Source: CAIWHR01 sp963781285
Lineage (GTDB): Bacteria; Pseudomonadota; Gammaproteobacteria; Burkholderiales; Casimicrobiaceae
Assembly (NCBI GenBank): GCA_963781285.1
Contig: CAWAFI010000025.1
Span: 124,001-188,000, forward strand
Direction of reading: 5' to 3'
DNA length: 64,000 bases
The translations under genes were made by a program, and so were the position numbers. The notes below the pieces were generated by a model. That model saw nothing but the letters and a program-made list of their open reading frames with translations, made no database searches and had not been told where the DNA came from. This document shows positions 1 through 9,308 of the stretch, one piece after another (the first letter of the stretch is position 1; each line of letters begins with the position of its first letter).

Positions 1-89
1 AGCGGTCGACGTCTCCAACCTCATCGCGACCGCCGGCTTTGATGCGAGTGGCACCCGCAGCCTGCGGCCGATGCGATAGTTATGTAGCG

Positions 90-1736
90 ATGGCGCTCTC
101 CCCGCTCGCCGGCAAGCCGGCACCCAAAGAGATCCTCGTCGATCCGGCGCGGCTCGAGCGCGAGTACTACACACGCAAGCCCGACATGGCGGACGCGAGC
201 CAGCGGGTCAGCTTCGGCACGAGCGGGCACCGCGGGTCGCCCTTCGCCGGCTCCTTCACCGAGGCGCATATCCTGGCGATCACCCAGGCGATCTGCGATT
301 ACCGGCGCACCCAGGGCACGACGGGTCCGCTCTACATGGGCAAGGACACGCACGCCGTTTCCGGGCCGGCCCAGCGCACGGCGCAGGACGTCCTCGCCGC
401 GAACGGTGTCGAGGCGGTCATCCAGCGCGGCGACGGCGTGACGCCGACCCCGGTGATCTCGCGCGCGATCCTCGTGCACAACCGCGGCCGCAGCGATCGG
501 CTCGCCGACGGCATCGTCGTCACGCCGTCGCACAACCCGCCCGAAGACGGGGGCTTCAAATACAACCCGCCCAACGGCGGCCCGGCCGAGACCGACGTGA
601 CGCGGTGGATCGAGGAGCGCGCGAACACGTTGCTGCGCGGCGGCAACGCGGGTGTGAAACGCCTGTCGGCCACTGCGACCGCCAAGGCGGCAGCGACGCG
701 CGAGGAAGACTTCGTCCTGCCCTATGTCGAGGACCTGCGCAACGTCCTCGACATGGAAGCGATTCGCGCAGCGGGACTCAAGCTCGCGGTCGATCCGCTC
801 GGCGGTGCCGCCGTGCACTACTGGGAACCGATCAATCGTGTGTACAAGCTCGACATCGCGATCGTGAACCCGAAGGTCGACCCGACCTTTTCGTTCATGA
901 CCGTCGATCACGACGGCAAGATCCGCATGGACTGCTCGAGCCCTTACGCGATGGCGCGCCTCGTGGGGCTCAAGGACAGGTACCAGGTCGCGTTCGCCAA
1001 CGACACCGATGCCGACCGACATGGCATCGTCACGCCATCGGCGGGATTGATGAATCCCAATCACTACCTCGCGGTGGCAATCCGATACTTACTCGCCCAT
1101 CGTCCCCGCTGGTCGCCGACCGCCGCCGTTGGCAAGACGCTGGTCTCGAGCGGCATGATCGACCGTGTGGTCGCAAAGCTCGGCCGGCGCCTCTCGGAGA
1201 TGCCGGTGGGTTTCAAGTGGTTCGCGCCTGGGCTGCTCGACGGTTCGTGCTGCTTCGGCGGCGAGGAGAGCGCCGGCGCGAGCTTCCTGCGCCACGACGG
1301 GACGGTGTGGACGACCGACAAGGATGGCTTGATCATGAACCTGCTCGCGGCCGAGATCATTGGCCGCACCGGCAAGGATCCGGGCGAGCATTACCGCGAG
1401 TTGACGGCCGAGTTCGGCGCGCCGTGCTACACGCGCATCGACGCACCGGCAACGCGCGAGCAGAAGGCGCGGCTCGGGCAGCTCTCGCCCACGGCGGTGA
1501 CCGCCTCGAATCTCGCCGGCGAGGCGATCACCGCCAAGTTGACCCATGCCCCGGGCAACGGCGCGCCGATCGGCGGGCTCAAGGTCATCACTGCGAACGG
1601 CTGGTTCGCGGCCCGGCCGTCCGGCACCGAGGACATCTGTAAGATCTACGCCGAGAGCTTCAGGGATGAGCGCCACCTGCAGGCGATTGTGACGGAGGCG
1701 CAGAGCATCGTGAGCAACGCGCTGCGCGAGACGTGA
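90..1736 (+). CDS. pgm: Phosphoglucomutase (alpha-D-glucose phosphate-specific)
   Basis: Interconverts glucose-1-phosphate and glucose-6-phosphate in the cytosol, linking glycogen or sugar-nucleotide metabolism to the genes downstream. The protein is 548 aa, close to E. coli Pgm. The phosphoserine loop TPSHNPP places the catalytic Ser near residue 147, an early FGTSGHRG substrate motif is present, and RPSGTED near the C-terminus is the phosphate-binding loop. I chose the ATG at 90 because the protein from there, MALSPLAGKPAP, aligns with the family start; an in-frame ATG at 39 would add 17 unusual residues. It is the first gene of a five-gene same-strand run of glucose-phosphate enzymes, so an operon is likely. 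Identity is clear. Confidence 0.96.
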   Translation: MALSPLAGKPAPKEILVDPARLEREYYTRKPDMADASQRVSFGTSGHRGSPFAGSFTEAHILAITQAICDYRRTQGTTGPLYMGKDTHAVSGPAQRTAQDVLAANGVEAVIQRGDGVTPTPVISRAILVHNRGRSDRLADGIVVTPSHNPPEDGGFKYNPPNGGPAETDVTRWIEERANTLLRGGNAGVKRLSATATAKAAATREEDFVLPYVEDLRNVLDMEAIRAAGLKLAVDPLGGAAVHYWEPINRVYKLDIAIVNPKVDPTFSFMTVDHDGKIRMDCSSPYAMARLVGLKDRYQVAFANDTDADRHGIVTPSAGLMNPNHYLAVAIRYLLAHRPRWSPTAAVGKTLVSSGMIDRVVAKLGRRLSEMPVGFKWFAPGLLDGSCCFGGEESAGASFLRHDGTVWTTDKDGLIMNLLAAEIIGRTGKDPGEHYRELTAEFGAPCYTRIDAPATREQKARLGQLSPTAVTASNLAGEAITAKLTHAPGNGAPIGGLKVITANGWFAARPSGTEDICKIYAESFRDERHLQAIVTEAQSIVSNALRET

Positions 1737-1806
1737 GGCGCGACGGTGGACAGTCATGAACGAGATCGTCTCCAAGAGCGCGGCGCTCGCTAAGACGAGC
1801 TAGCCG

Positions 1807-2493
1807 GTGCGCGTGCTCGTTGTCGACGTGGGTGGCACCCATGTCAAGATCCTTGCTACCGGCGAAACGGCGCGGCGCGAGTTCCCGTCCGGACCGACGC
1901 TAACCGCACGGCAAATGGTGGCCGGCGTGAAGAAGCTCGCCGGCAACTGGAAGTACGACGTCGTGTCGATCGGGTACCCGGGGCCGGTGCTGCGCAATCG
2001 GGCGGTCGCCGAACCGCACAACCTCGGTTCCGGGTGGAAGGGATTCGACTTCGAGCGGGCATTCGGGCGGCCGACGAAGGTCATCAACGACGCGGCCATG
2101 CAGGCCCTCGGAAGCTACAACGGCGGCACGATGCTCTTCCTCGGACTGGGAACCGGGCTCGGCTCGACGCTGATCGTCGACGGCATCGTCGCGCCCATGG
2201 AGCTCGGCCACCTGCCTTACAAGAAGGGCGTCTACGAAGATTACGTGGGCAATCGCGCGCTGGAGCGCATGGGCACGGAGAAGTGGCGCAAGCACGTCGC
2301 CAACGTGGTTGAGCTCTTCACCGCCGCCCTGGGGCCCGAGGATGTGGTGCTCGGCGGCGGCAACGTGAAGAACCTCGAGAAGCTGCCGCCCGGCTGCCGG
2401 GAGGGGAACAACGCGAATGCGTTCCTCGGCGGCTTCCGCTTGTGGCAGAAGGCGCATCGCGCGAGCAAAGCCAATAAAGGAGTCCGAGCATGA
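1807..2493 (+). CDS. ppgK: ROK-family glucokinase, polyphosphate-type
   Basis: Phosphorylates glucose to glucose-6-phosphate; by similarity the phosphate donor is polyphosphate, possibly also ATP. The 228-aa protein opens with the ROK phosphate-binding motif DVGGTHVK, carries GYPGP and the catalytic-Asp region VINDAAMQALG, then GLGTGLGS and an ELGH motif. This is the short single-domain layout of bacterial polyphosphate glucokinases. The start is GTG at 1807. An in-frame ATG at 1756 opens a 15-codon stretch that ends in one amber codon immediately before the GTG region, so the annotated start depends on that TAG being real. The stop overlaps the pgi start in an ATGA junction, indicating translational coupling. 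Donor specificity is inferred, not seen. Confidence 0.85.
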   Translation: MRVLVVDVGGTHVKILATGETARREFPSGPTLTARQMVAGVKKLAGNWKYDVVSIGYPGPVLRNRAVAEPHNLGSGWKGFDFERAFGRPTKVINDAAMQALGSYNGGTMLFLGLGTGLGSTLIVDGIVAPMELGHLPYKKGVYEDYVGNRALERMGTEKWRKHVANVVELFTAALGPEDVVLGGGNVKNLEKLPPGCREGNNANAFLGGFRLWQKAHRASKANKGVRA

Positions 2494-4130
2494 GCCCGGC
2501 GATTCAACCCGTGACCGCCCACCCCGCGTGGAAGGCCCTCGAAACCCACTACGAGAACGTGCGCGGGCTGCACCTGCGCGAATTGTTCGCGGCGGATCCG
2601 AAGCGCGGCGAGCGCATGACGATCGAGGGTGCGGGGCTCTACCTCGATTACTCGAAGAATCGCATCACCGGCGACACGCTCGAGCTGTTGCTGCAACTGG
2701 CCGAGCAATCTGGCCTGCGGGCGCGGATCGACGCCATGTTCCGCGGCGACAGGATCAATGTCTCGGAGCAGCGCGCCGTCCTGCACGTGGCCCTGCGCGC
2801 GCCTATGGGTGCGTCGATCGACGTCGACGGTGAGAACGTCGTGCCCCAGGTCCACGCCGTGCTCGACAAGATGGCCGACTTCGTGGATCGCGTCCGCAGC
2901 GGCGTTTGGAAAGGCTACACGGGCAAGCGCATCCGCAACGTCATCAACATCGGGATCGGCGGCTCGGATCTCGGGCCGGTGATGGCCTACGAGGCCCTCA
3001 GACACTACAGCGAGCGGACGATGTCGTTCCGCTTCGTCTCCAACGTCGATGGCACCGATTTCGCCGAGGCGACGCACGCCCTCGACCCGGCCGAGACGCT
3101 GTTCATCGTTGCCTCGAAGACGTTCACGACGCTGGAGACCATGACCAATGCGCACACGGCGCGCGCCTGGTTGCTGAACGGTCTCGGCGGCGATGAGAAG
3201 GCGATCGCGAGGCACTTCGTCGCGGTCTCGACCAATGCCGCCGAAGTCTCGAAGTTCGGCATCGATACCGCCAACATGTTCGGGTTCTGGGACTGGGTCG
3301 GCGGGCGCTACTCGATGGACTCGGCAATCGGACTCTCGACGATGCTCGCCATCGGCCCGGAAAATTTCCGCGCGCTGCTCGACGGCTTCCGCGAGATGGA
3401 CGAGCATTTCCGCACCGCGCCGTTCGAGCGCAACCTGCCGGTGCTCATGGGCCTGCTCGCGATCTGGTACAACGACTTCTTCGGTGCGCAGACGGTGGCG
3501 GTGCTGCCGTACGAGCAGTATCTCAAACGCTTCCCGGCCTACCTGCAGCAGCTCGCCATGGAGAGCAACGGCAAGCATGTGACGCTCGACGGCGAGGCGG
3601 TCCCCTACGACACCAGCCCGATCTACTGGGGCGAGCCGGGGACCAACGGGCAGCACTCGTTCTATCAGCTCATCCATCAGGGGACCCGGCTCGTTCCCTG
3701 CGACTTCATCGCTTTCGGCAAGGCGCTCAATCCGCTGGGCCGGCACCATGACCTGCTGCTTGCGAACGTGTTCGCCCAAGGCGAAGCGCTCGCGTTCGGC
3801 AAGACGCCTGAAGAGGTGAGAGCCGAGGGCACGCCCGACTGGCTTGTGCCACATCGCACGTTCGAGGGGAATCGGCCATCCAACACGATCCTGCTCGAGC
3901 GATTGACTCCGGCCGCGCTCGGCAAGCTGGTGGCGCTGTACGAGCACAACGTGTTCACCCAGGGTGTGGTCTGGCGCATCGACTCGTTCGATCAGTGGGG
4001 CGTCGAGCTTGGCAAGGTCCTGGCCCAGCGCATCATCCCGGAGCTCGAGGGGAGCGAGCCGACGCTTCGCCACGACAGCTCGACGAATGCGCTCATCCGC
4101 CGCTACCGGAAACTCAAGGCGTCGTCATGA
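2490..4130 (+). CDS. pgi: Glucose-6-phosphate isomerase
   Basis: Interconverts glucose-6-phosphate and fructose-6-phosphate. At 546 aa it has the normal length of bacterial Pgi. Visible signatures are the N-terminal YLDYSKNRI, the sugar-phosphate loop NIGIGGSDLGP, the SKTFTT phosphate-binding segment, GGRYS with SAIGLS, the ESNGK and EPGTNGQHSFYQ motifs carrying the catalytic Glu and His, and a C-terminal FDQWGVELGK. The ATG overlaps the glucokinase stop by four bases. It sits in the middle of the glucose-phosphate operon, so the cluster can send glucose-6-phosphate either to glycolysis here or to the pentose phosphate pathway through zwf and gnd downstream. Confidence 0.97.
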   Translation: MSPAIQPVTAHPAWKALETHYENVRGLHLRELFAADPKRGERMTIEGAGLYLDYSKNRITGDTLELLLQLAEQSGLRARIDAMFRGDRINVSEQRAVLHVALRAPMGASIDVDGENVVPQVHAVLDKMADFVDRVRSGVWKGYTGKRIRNVINIGIGGSDLGPVMAYEALRHYSERTMSFRFVSNVDGTDFAEATHALDPAETLFIVASKTFTTLETMTNAHTARAWLLNGLGGDEKAIARHFVAVSTNAAEVSKFGIDTANMFGFWDWVGGRYSMDSAIGLSTMLAIGPENFRALLDGFREMDEHFRTAPFERNLPVLMGLLAIWYNDFFGAQTVAVLPYEQYLKRFPAYLQQLAMESNGKHVTLDGEAVPYDTSPIYWGEPGTNGQHSFYQLIHQGTRLVPCDFIAFGKALNPLGRHHDLLLANVFAQGEALAFGKTPEEVRAEGTPDWLVPHRTFEGNRPSNTILLERLTPAALGKLVALYEHNVFTQGVVWRIDSFDQWGVELGKVLAQRIIPELEGSEPTLRHDSSTNALIRRYRKLKASS

Positions 4131-4194
4131 CGGTCGCAGCGTGGTGGCCATGAGTCGGACTCAAGCAACTGAGTAAGCCAACCTGGAGTCAGTC

Positions 4195-5214
4195 ATGCAA
4201 CTTGGAATGATCGGTTTGGGCCGGATGGGTGCCAACATGGTGCGGCGCCTCCTCAAGAACGGCCACTCGTGTGTGGTCTTCGACATGTCCCCGAACCTGG
4301 TGAACGACCTGGCGCAGGAGAAGGCGATCGGCGCGTCGTCGGCTGCTGACCTCCTGCAAAAGCTCGCTAAGCCGCGCGCGCTCTGGTTGATGGTCCCGGC
4401 GGCGGTCGTCGACAAGACGATCGCCGGTCTGCTGCCCTCGCTCGAGCCGGGCGACATTCTCATCGACGGCGGCAACTCCTACTACGTCGACGACATTCGG
4501 CGCGCGAAGGAGCTGGCAGCGAAAGGAATCCATTACGTCGATGTCGGGACCAGTGGCGGCGTGTGGGGTCTGGAGCGCGGCTACTGCATGATGATCGGCG
4601 GCGAAGACGCGGTGGTGAAGCGCCTCAATCCGATCTTCAGGACTCTGAGCCCGGGCATCGGCGACATTCCGCGCACGCCGGGGCGCGAGAAGGTCGGCGG
4701 CACGTCGGAACAGGGCTATCTCCACTGCGGGCCGAACGGCGCCGGCCACTTCGTCAAGATGGTCCACAACGGCATCGAGTACGGAATCATGGCCGCCTAC
4801 GCCGAGGGGCTGGGTATCCTCCGGGCGGCCAACGTCGGGAAGAGAACGCACGAGATCGACGCCGAAACGACGCCGCTGCGCGATCCCGAGCACTACCAGT
4901 ACGACCTCAACCTGCCCGACATCGCCGAGGTTTGGCGGCGCGGCAGCGTCATCGCCTCGTGGCTGCTCGACCTGACGGCCGGCGCGCTGATCGAGGATCC
5001 GTCGCTGTCGAAGTTCGGCGGCCGGGTGTCCGACTCCGGCGAGGGACGCTGGACGATCAAGGCCGCGATCGACGAGGCGCAACCCGCGCCGGTACTGACC
5101 TCCGCACTCTACGAGCGCTTCAGCTCGCGCGGCGAAGCCGACTTCCAGAACAAGGTGCTCTCGGCGATGCGCTACGCATTCGGCGGGCATGTGGAGAAAC
5201 CGGCCGGCAAGTGA
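4195..5214 (+). CDS. gnd: 6-phosphogluconate dehydrogenase, decarboxylating (short form)
   Basis: Oxidatively decarboxylates 6-phosphogluconate to ribulose-5-phosphate. The protein is 339 aa, matching the short GndA-like class rather than the 470-aa enteric form. The Rossmann motif GLGRMGANM lies at residues 7-15, GTSGGVWG is the substrate-binding GGXXG region, and HCGPNGAGHFVKMVHNGIEY carries the catalytic Lys and Asn of the family. GGRVSDSGEGRWT is typical of the short class, and an ALYERFSSR tail follows. Only 22 bases separate it from zwf, the preceding step of the pathway. Cofactor preference (NAD or NADP) cannot be told from the sequence alone. Confidence 0.93.
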   Translation: MQLGMIGLGRMGANMVRRLLKNGHSCVVFDMSPNLVNDLAQEKAIGASSAADLLQKLAKPRALWLMVPAAVVDKTIAGLLPSLEPGDILIDGGNSYYVDDIRRAKELAAKGIHYVDVGTSGGVWGLERGYCMMIGGEDAVVKRLNPIFRTLSPGIGDIPRTPGREKVGGTSEQGYLHCGPNGAGHFVKMVHNGIEYGIMAAYAEGLGILRAANVGKRTHEIDAETTPLRDPEHYQYDLNLPDIAEVWRRGSVIASWLLDLTAGALIEDPSLSKFGGRVSDSGEGRWTIKAAIDEAQPAPVLTSALYERFSSRGEADFQNKVLSAMRYAFGGHVEKPAGK

Positions 5215-5236
5215 TGGCTGGGAAAGCGAGATCGGC

Positions 5237-6610
5237 ATGAGCGAACATTCCGACGCGCTGGTGTTTTTCGGCGCCACCGGCGATCTGGCGTACAAGAAGA
5301 TCTTCCCGTCGCTGCAGGCGATGCTGAAGCGCGGCCACCTCGACGTGCCGGTGATCGGCGTGGCGAAGGCGGGCTGGAACCTCGACCAGCTGAGAGCGCG
5401 GGCGCGCGACAGCCTCGAGAAGCACGGCGGGTTCGACGCGGCAGCATTCGACAAGCTCGCCGGTCTGCTCCGCTACGTCGATGGCGACTATGCCGATCCG
5501 GCGACGTTCCAGGCGTTGCGCACGACGCTCGGCGCCGCGCAACGGCCGGCGCACTACCTCGCCATTCCGCCGGTGCTGTTCGGGAAGGTCGTGGAGCAGC
5601 TGACAATCTCGGGTTGCACCCATGGCGCCCGTGTCATCGTGGAGAAGCCCTTCGGCCGTGATCTTGCGTCGGCGCAAGCGCTCAACAGGATCCTGCTTGG
5701 CACCTTCGACGAGGAGCACGTCTTTCGCATCGACCACTATCTGGGGAAGCGGCCAGTGCACAACATGGTCTTTTTCCGCTTCGCGAACGCCTTCCTCGAG
5801 TCGTTCTGGAACCGCAAATTCATCAAGAGCGTACAGATCACCATGGCCGAGAACTTCGGCGTGCAGGGTCGCGGCGGCTTCTACGACCAGATCGGGACCA
5901 TCCGCGACGTGATCCAGAATCACTTGTTCCAGGTCCTGGCCAACCTGGCGATGGAACCGCCCGCCCGAACCGACAGCGAATCCATGCGCGACGAAAAGGT
6001 GAAGGTTCTGAAATCGATCCCGCCGCTCGACGAGAAGGACCTCGTCCGCGGCCAGTTCCAGGGCTACCGCCAGGAGCCGGGCGTCGCGCCCGATTCGCAG
6101 GTCGAGACCTTCGCGGCCTTGCGGCTGGAGATCGACTCCTGGCGCTGGGCCGGGGTGCCGTTCTACATCCGCGCTGGAAAGTCGCTGCCCGTGACGTGCA
6201 CGGAGGTCAATGTTCGCCTGCGGCGCGCACCCAAGATCTTTCCCGACTGTTCCGGCGTGCCGAATCATGTCCGGTTCCGCATCAGCCCCGAGATGACCAT
6301 CGCGCTCGGCGCGACGGTGATGGACCCGGAGGACCGGATGGTCGGCCAGCAGGTCGAGCTGCTGTTGAGCCGCCGCCCCGGCGCGGAAGAGATGGATGCC
6401 TACGAGCGCGTGCTGGGGGACGCCATGGCCGGCGATCGCACGCTGTTCGCGCGCGAGGATTACGTGGAAGAGGCGTGGCGCATCGTCGACCCGGTGCTGA
6501 AACAGGGCACGCCGGTTCATGCGTACGAGCCGGGCACCTGGGGACCGAAGGAGGTCGACCAGAACGTGTCGCCTCCCGGAGGCTGGCAGAACCCGATGGT
6601 CACGGGTTAG
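5237..6610 (+). CDS. zwf: Glucose-6-phosphate 1-dehydrogenase
   Basis: Oxidises glucose-6-phosphate to 6-phosphogluconolactone. The 457-aa protein starts with the dinucleotide motif FGATGDLAYKK (residues 9-19), carries EKPFGRD, and has the active-site signature RIDHYLGK with its catalytic His; FYIRAGKSLP is the conserved C-terminal segment. The ATG at 5237 gives MSEHSDALVFFGATGD, the family start; earlier in-frame starts would overlap gnd. No 6-phosphogluconolactonase (pgl) was seen next to it, so the cluster has both oxidative enzymes but not the lactonase. A GC hairpin about 20 bases past the stop probably ends the operon. Confidence 0.95.
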   Translation: MSEHSDALVFFGATGDLAYKKIFPSLQAMLKRGHLDVPVIGVAKAGWNLDQLRARARDSLEKHGGFDAAAFDKLAGLLRYVDGDYADPATFQALRTTLGAAQRPAHYLAIPPVLFGKVVEQLTISGCTHGARVIVEKPFGRDLASAQALNRILLGTFDEEHVFRIDHYLGKRPVHNMVFFRFANAFLESFWNRKFIKSVQITMAENFGVQGRGGFYDQIGTIRDVIQNHLFQVLANLAMEPPARTDSESMRDEKVKVLKSIPPLDEKDLVRGQFQGYRQEPGVAPDSQVETFAALRLEIDSWRWAGVPFYIRAGKSLPVTCTEVNVRLRRAPKIFPDCSGVPNHVRFRISPEMTIALGATVMDPEDRMVGQQVELLLSRRPGAEEMDAYERVLGDAMAGDRTLFAREDYVEEAWRIVDPVLKQGTPVHAYEPGTWGPKEVDQNVSPPGGWQNPMVTG

Positions 6611-6628
6611 CGGTGCCGCAAATGAAAT

Positions 6629-6647
6629 CCCCGCCACGCGGGCGGGG
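6629..6647 (+). terminator. GC hairpin after zwf
   Basis: CCCCGCC at 6629-6635 pairs perfectly with GGCGGGG at 6641-6647 across a 5-base loop. There is no T-run on the plus strand. On the minus strand the hairpin is followed by a T-rich stretch, so it could also serve the remnant transcribed from the right. It is placed just after the last gene of the glucose operon. Confidence 0.5.
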
Positions 6648-6675
6648 ACAATGGCGACTTAGCGATTGCGTATCT

Positions 6676-6960
6676 TCAGGGCACGAGGAAGTCGGTGCAA
6701 TGCCCGGGCTGCGCCGGCGCGTCGGCGATGGTCTGTCCGCGCGGAACGCATTGGTCGGGAGGCAGCTTCACATGTTGTTCGACGTAGCGCACCAGCAGAT
6801 CGAACGCGCGTTGTGCCTGTGGCGCCATCAACGCGAGTTGCGGGAACAGGTCCTGATTCGGATCGACGTGATTGCCATTCTGCACCTCGTAGAGCCGATA
6901 CGCAGGGCGCTTGAAATCGAAGCCGCGCCAATCATCGATCGAGGTACCCGTCTGGATTAT
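6676..6960 (-). pseudogene. 3-hydroxybutyrate oligomer hydrolase, C-terminal remnant
   Basis: About 94 codons stay open on the minus strand, ending at 6676. Their translation (DDWRGFDFKRPAYRLYEV, QNGNHVD, LLVRYVEQHV, a CVPRGQ segment, then CTDFLVP at the stop) resembles the extreme C-terminus of D-(-)-3-hydroxybutyrate oligomer hydrolases, which degrade PHB breakdown products. There is no start codon with a plausible N-terminus: a stop lies in frame near 7005 and the sensor-kinase gene occupies the upstream DNA on the other strand. The remaining several hundred residues are absent. The family call rests on recall of the C-terminal motif and was not searched. Confidence 0.5.
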
Positions 6961-7008
6961 TCTTGCCGAATCTGAGCTCAGTCCGGATCGATTTAGACGT
7001 TTCAGTCA

Positions 7009-7964
7009 ATGCGAGAGCCTTCCATGTCGCCAAAAGCGCGCTCCTTAGGCGCGCCGACGCCCAAACCAGAAAGTCCGGTGACGGCGCAGGCGTGGCGCGT
7101 CATGGCGGCGGTTCGTCGCCCCGCGGTCGCGATCCTGCTTGCGTTCCTTTTGGTCGGCCTGATAGCGGCGGCCGACTATCTCACCGGCTACGAGGTCAGG
7201 CTGGCCATCCTGTACGTGCTGCCGGTCGCGTTGGCGACGTGGATGGCCGGCCGAGGCTGGGGGTTGCTGATCGCAATGCTCGCACCGATCACCTGGGCGG
7301 CCAGTTTTGCGTCGCAGCACGCCTATTCGCGCGATCTTTATTTCTACTGGGACTGCGTCGTCATGGCCGTGACGTTGGTGCTCTTCGTCGAGCTGCTCGC
7401 CCGCCTCCGGGCAGCGCTGGCGCGGTCGGACCAACGGTTCGTACGGGTGCTGGAGGGGCTGTACGCGGCAGTGTACGTGACCGACGACGACGATCGCGTG
7501 CTATTCGCGAACCGTCGGCTTGTCAGGCTGCTCGGCAACGACACGGAAGCACCGAGGACGATCTCGATCGCGCACAGATCAGTGTCGATCTCGACTTGGT
7601 GGAGCCGCTGGCGCAGGTGCGCGGGGATCGGATCCTTATCGAGCAGGTGATACTTAACCTCGTGCAGAATGCTATCGACGCGATGTGTGCATGCGACGCG
7701 ACGCAGCGCCGATTGCGCCTCGAGACTTCGCTCGCCGAGGACGGTGCGGTGACCGTCACGGTGCGCGACCGTGGCGCAGGCATCGCAGGGGCCGTTGCGC
7801 AGCGGATCTACACGCCGTTCTTCACAACGAAGGAGAAAGGTCTCGGCCTCGGCCTCAGCATCTGTCGATCGATCGTCGAAATGCATGGCGGAAGGCTGTG
7901 GCACGACACCACCGCCGGTGGCGGAGCATCGTTCCATTTCGCGCTGCCGGAGGCCAACGCATAA
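7009..7964 (+). pseudogene. Sensor histidine kinase with internal deletion and frameshift
   Basis: The N-terminal part (frame of 7009) has about four hydrophobic helices (residues 35-125) and the beginning of a PAS domain (RFVRVLEGLYAAVYVTDDDD, then FANRRLVRLLG). The C-terminal part (frame of 7964) is a complete HATPase_c domain: N-box LNLVQNAIDAM, G1 DRGAGI, F-box FFTTKEKG, G2 GLGLGLSI. The two halves meet near 7545-7570 in different frames. Only about 20 residues lie between the PAS start and the ATPase domain; related kinases need roughly 170 there, covering the rest of PAS and the HisKA helix with the phosphorylated His. That region is missing, so even a corrected frame would lack the phospho-acceptor. 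Its stop overlaps the response-regulator start. Confidence 0.8.
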
Positions 7965-8596
7965 TGGCGCGAAATGACGACGCCACGGTATACGTCGTCG
8001 ACGACGACAGGGCAGTGCGCGACGCGCTTGCCATGATGCTGCGTGCTGCCGGGCACGCCGTCGAAACGTTCGAGTCGGCGGATGAGTTCCTGGAGCGGCG
8101 CCTGGAGTGCCGAACCGGATGTCTCGTGCTCGATGTTCGCATGCCGGGGATGAGCGGGCTTGAGCTGCAAGATCGGCTCATCCAGCAGCAGTCGCCGCTT
8201 CCGATCGTGTTCCTCACCGGCCACGGTGACGTCCCCATGGCGGTTCGCGCGCTGAAGCGCGGCGCCTTCGATTTCATTCAGAAGCCCGTCGACGATCGCC
8301 ATCTGTTGGCGGCCGTTGCCTTCGCGCTTGCGCGAAACGCGCAGCCGTCCTCCTACGCACTGATGAATCGCACGCTCCCGCCGACAGTAGCGTCCCTGTC
8401 CAGGCGCGAGCGCGAAGTCCTCGATCTGATTCTTGCGGGCCGCCAGACACGCGCAATCGCCGAAGAGCTTTTCATCAGCATCAAGACCGTCGAATTCCAT
8501 CGCGCCCGCATCCACGACAAGCTCGGGGTGTCCTCGCTGGCGCAGCTCTTCAGCGTTTGTTTCGGGCACGAAGACCCCTCGCCACGCCGGCAATAG
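7964..8596 (+). CDS. FixJ/TodT-family two-component response regulator
   Basis: A 210-aa transcription regulator. The receiver domain has the acidic pair D13-D14, phospho-acceptor D57 in LDVRMPGMSG, T85 in FLTGHGD and K107 in QKPVDD. A C-terminal LuxR-type helix-turn-helix follows (LSRREREVLDLILAGR, then ISIKTVEFHRARI), ending at a normal position. The ATG shares one base with the kinase stop (TAATG), so the pair was translationally coupled. All key residues are intact while the partner kinase has lost its phospho-acceptor, so the regulator is an orphan unless another kinase serves it. Targets are unknown; the TRAP permease genes lie next downstream. Confidence 0.9.
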   Translation: MARNDDATVYVVDDDRAVRDALAMMLRAAGHAVETFESADEFLERRLECRTGCLVLDVRMPGMSGLELQDRLIQQQSPLPIVFLTGHGDVPMAVRALKRGAFDFIQKPVDDRHLLAAVAFALARNAQPSSYALMNRTLPPTVASLSRREREVLDLILAGRQTRAIAEELFISIKTVEFHRARIHDKLGVSSLAQLFSVCFGHEDPSPRRQ

Positions 8597-8786
8597 CCGA
8601 ACGCTTCCCACTCCGCCCGTTTGCGGCGGCAAATCGGAAACTAGGGTAAACCCCCCAGTAGGCGCAGTGCGACTGCGCTCGCTACGATCTCGACCACGAC
8701 ACAGCCGCGGGTGTGGCACTGTGCCGGCCCATCTTGCGGCCGGTCGCGTGGGCGTTCGCCCGGGGCGGGCAATAGGGGGTGCGGTC

Positions 8787-9143
8787 ATGACAGCAATGCA
8801 GATGCGCGTGGTCGGGGTCGCAATACTGGCCGCGGTGGTCGCCATATTGATGAATGTGGTCAAAGGCGGTGACATGGCGTCGGGCGGCAGTTCATCGCCG
8901 GAAGCGCTCGCCAGGCAGAATCAGCTCGAGACCGACGCGGCGCGATCGCGGGCGCGATTCGATGCTGGCGCCTACATCCTGCGTTCCAAGCAGCTGTCGG
9001 AACACGAGGAGCTCAAGTTAATCGTCATTCCCGAGGGCTACGTCGAAGATCTCGATACCCGGTGTGTCGTGTATCAGGACTCGGAGTTGCGGACATCGAC
9101 GATCACCTGCAATGGAATCAAGTTCCGGTCGCTTGCGCCTTGA
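8787..9143 (+). CDS. Small membrane-anchored protein of unknown function
   Basis: Encodes 118 aa. One hydrophobic segment at residues 8-24 could be a signal anchor or uncleaved signal peptide. A Ser/Gly linker follows, then a charged helix and a beta-rich tail with two Cys residues (CVVYQDSEL and TITCNGIKF) that could pair in the periplasm. The ATG at 8787 is preceded by a GGGGG ribosome-binding stretch about 8 bases upstream; the same frame stays open upstream but reads as low-complexity Arg/Pro. It lies between the response regulator and the TRAP genes on the same strand. I do not recognise the family. Confidence 0.6.
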   Translation: MTAMQMRVVGVAILAAVVAILMNVVKGGDMASGGSSSPEALARQNQLETDAARSRARFDAGAYILRSKQLSEHEELKLIVIPEGYVEDLDTRCVVYQDSELRTSTITCNGIKFRSLAP

Positions 9144-9308
9144 TGTTTCTCGTGCCTGCAGGATGCGTCACCGTCGTGTCCGGTGCGGTGAGCGATAGAC
9201 GCGTCTCGGCATGCACCCAGCCTCAGCGGGGGCACTGACGAGCCCGGCTTTCGAAGTGTCGTGTCTTTCTCGACGCTCGGGCCGCTGCGCCGCACGAGCT
9301 ATTGGTTG

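Noticed and set aside
2241..4073. A 610-codon minus-strand frame opposite pgi
   Set aside because: Mirror frame of a GC-rich gene; composition His/Arg/Glu-rich and no family features.
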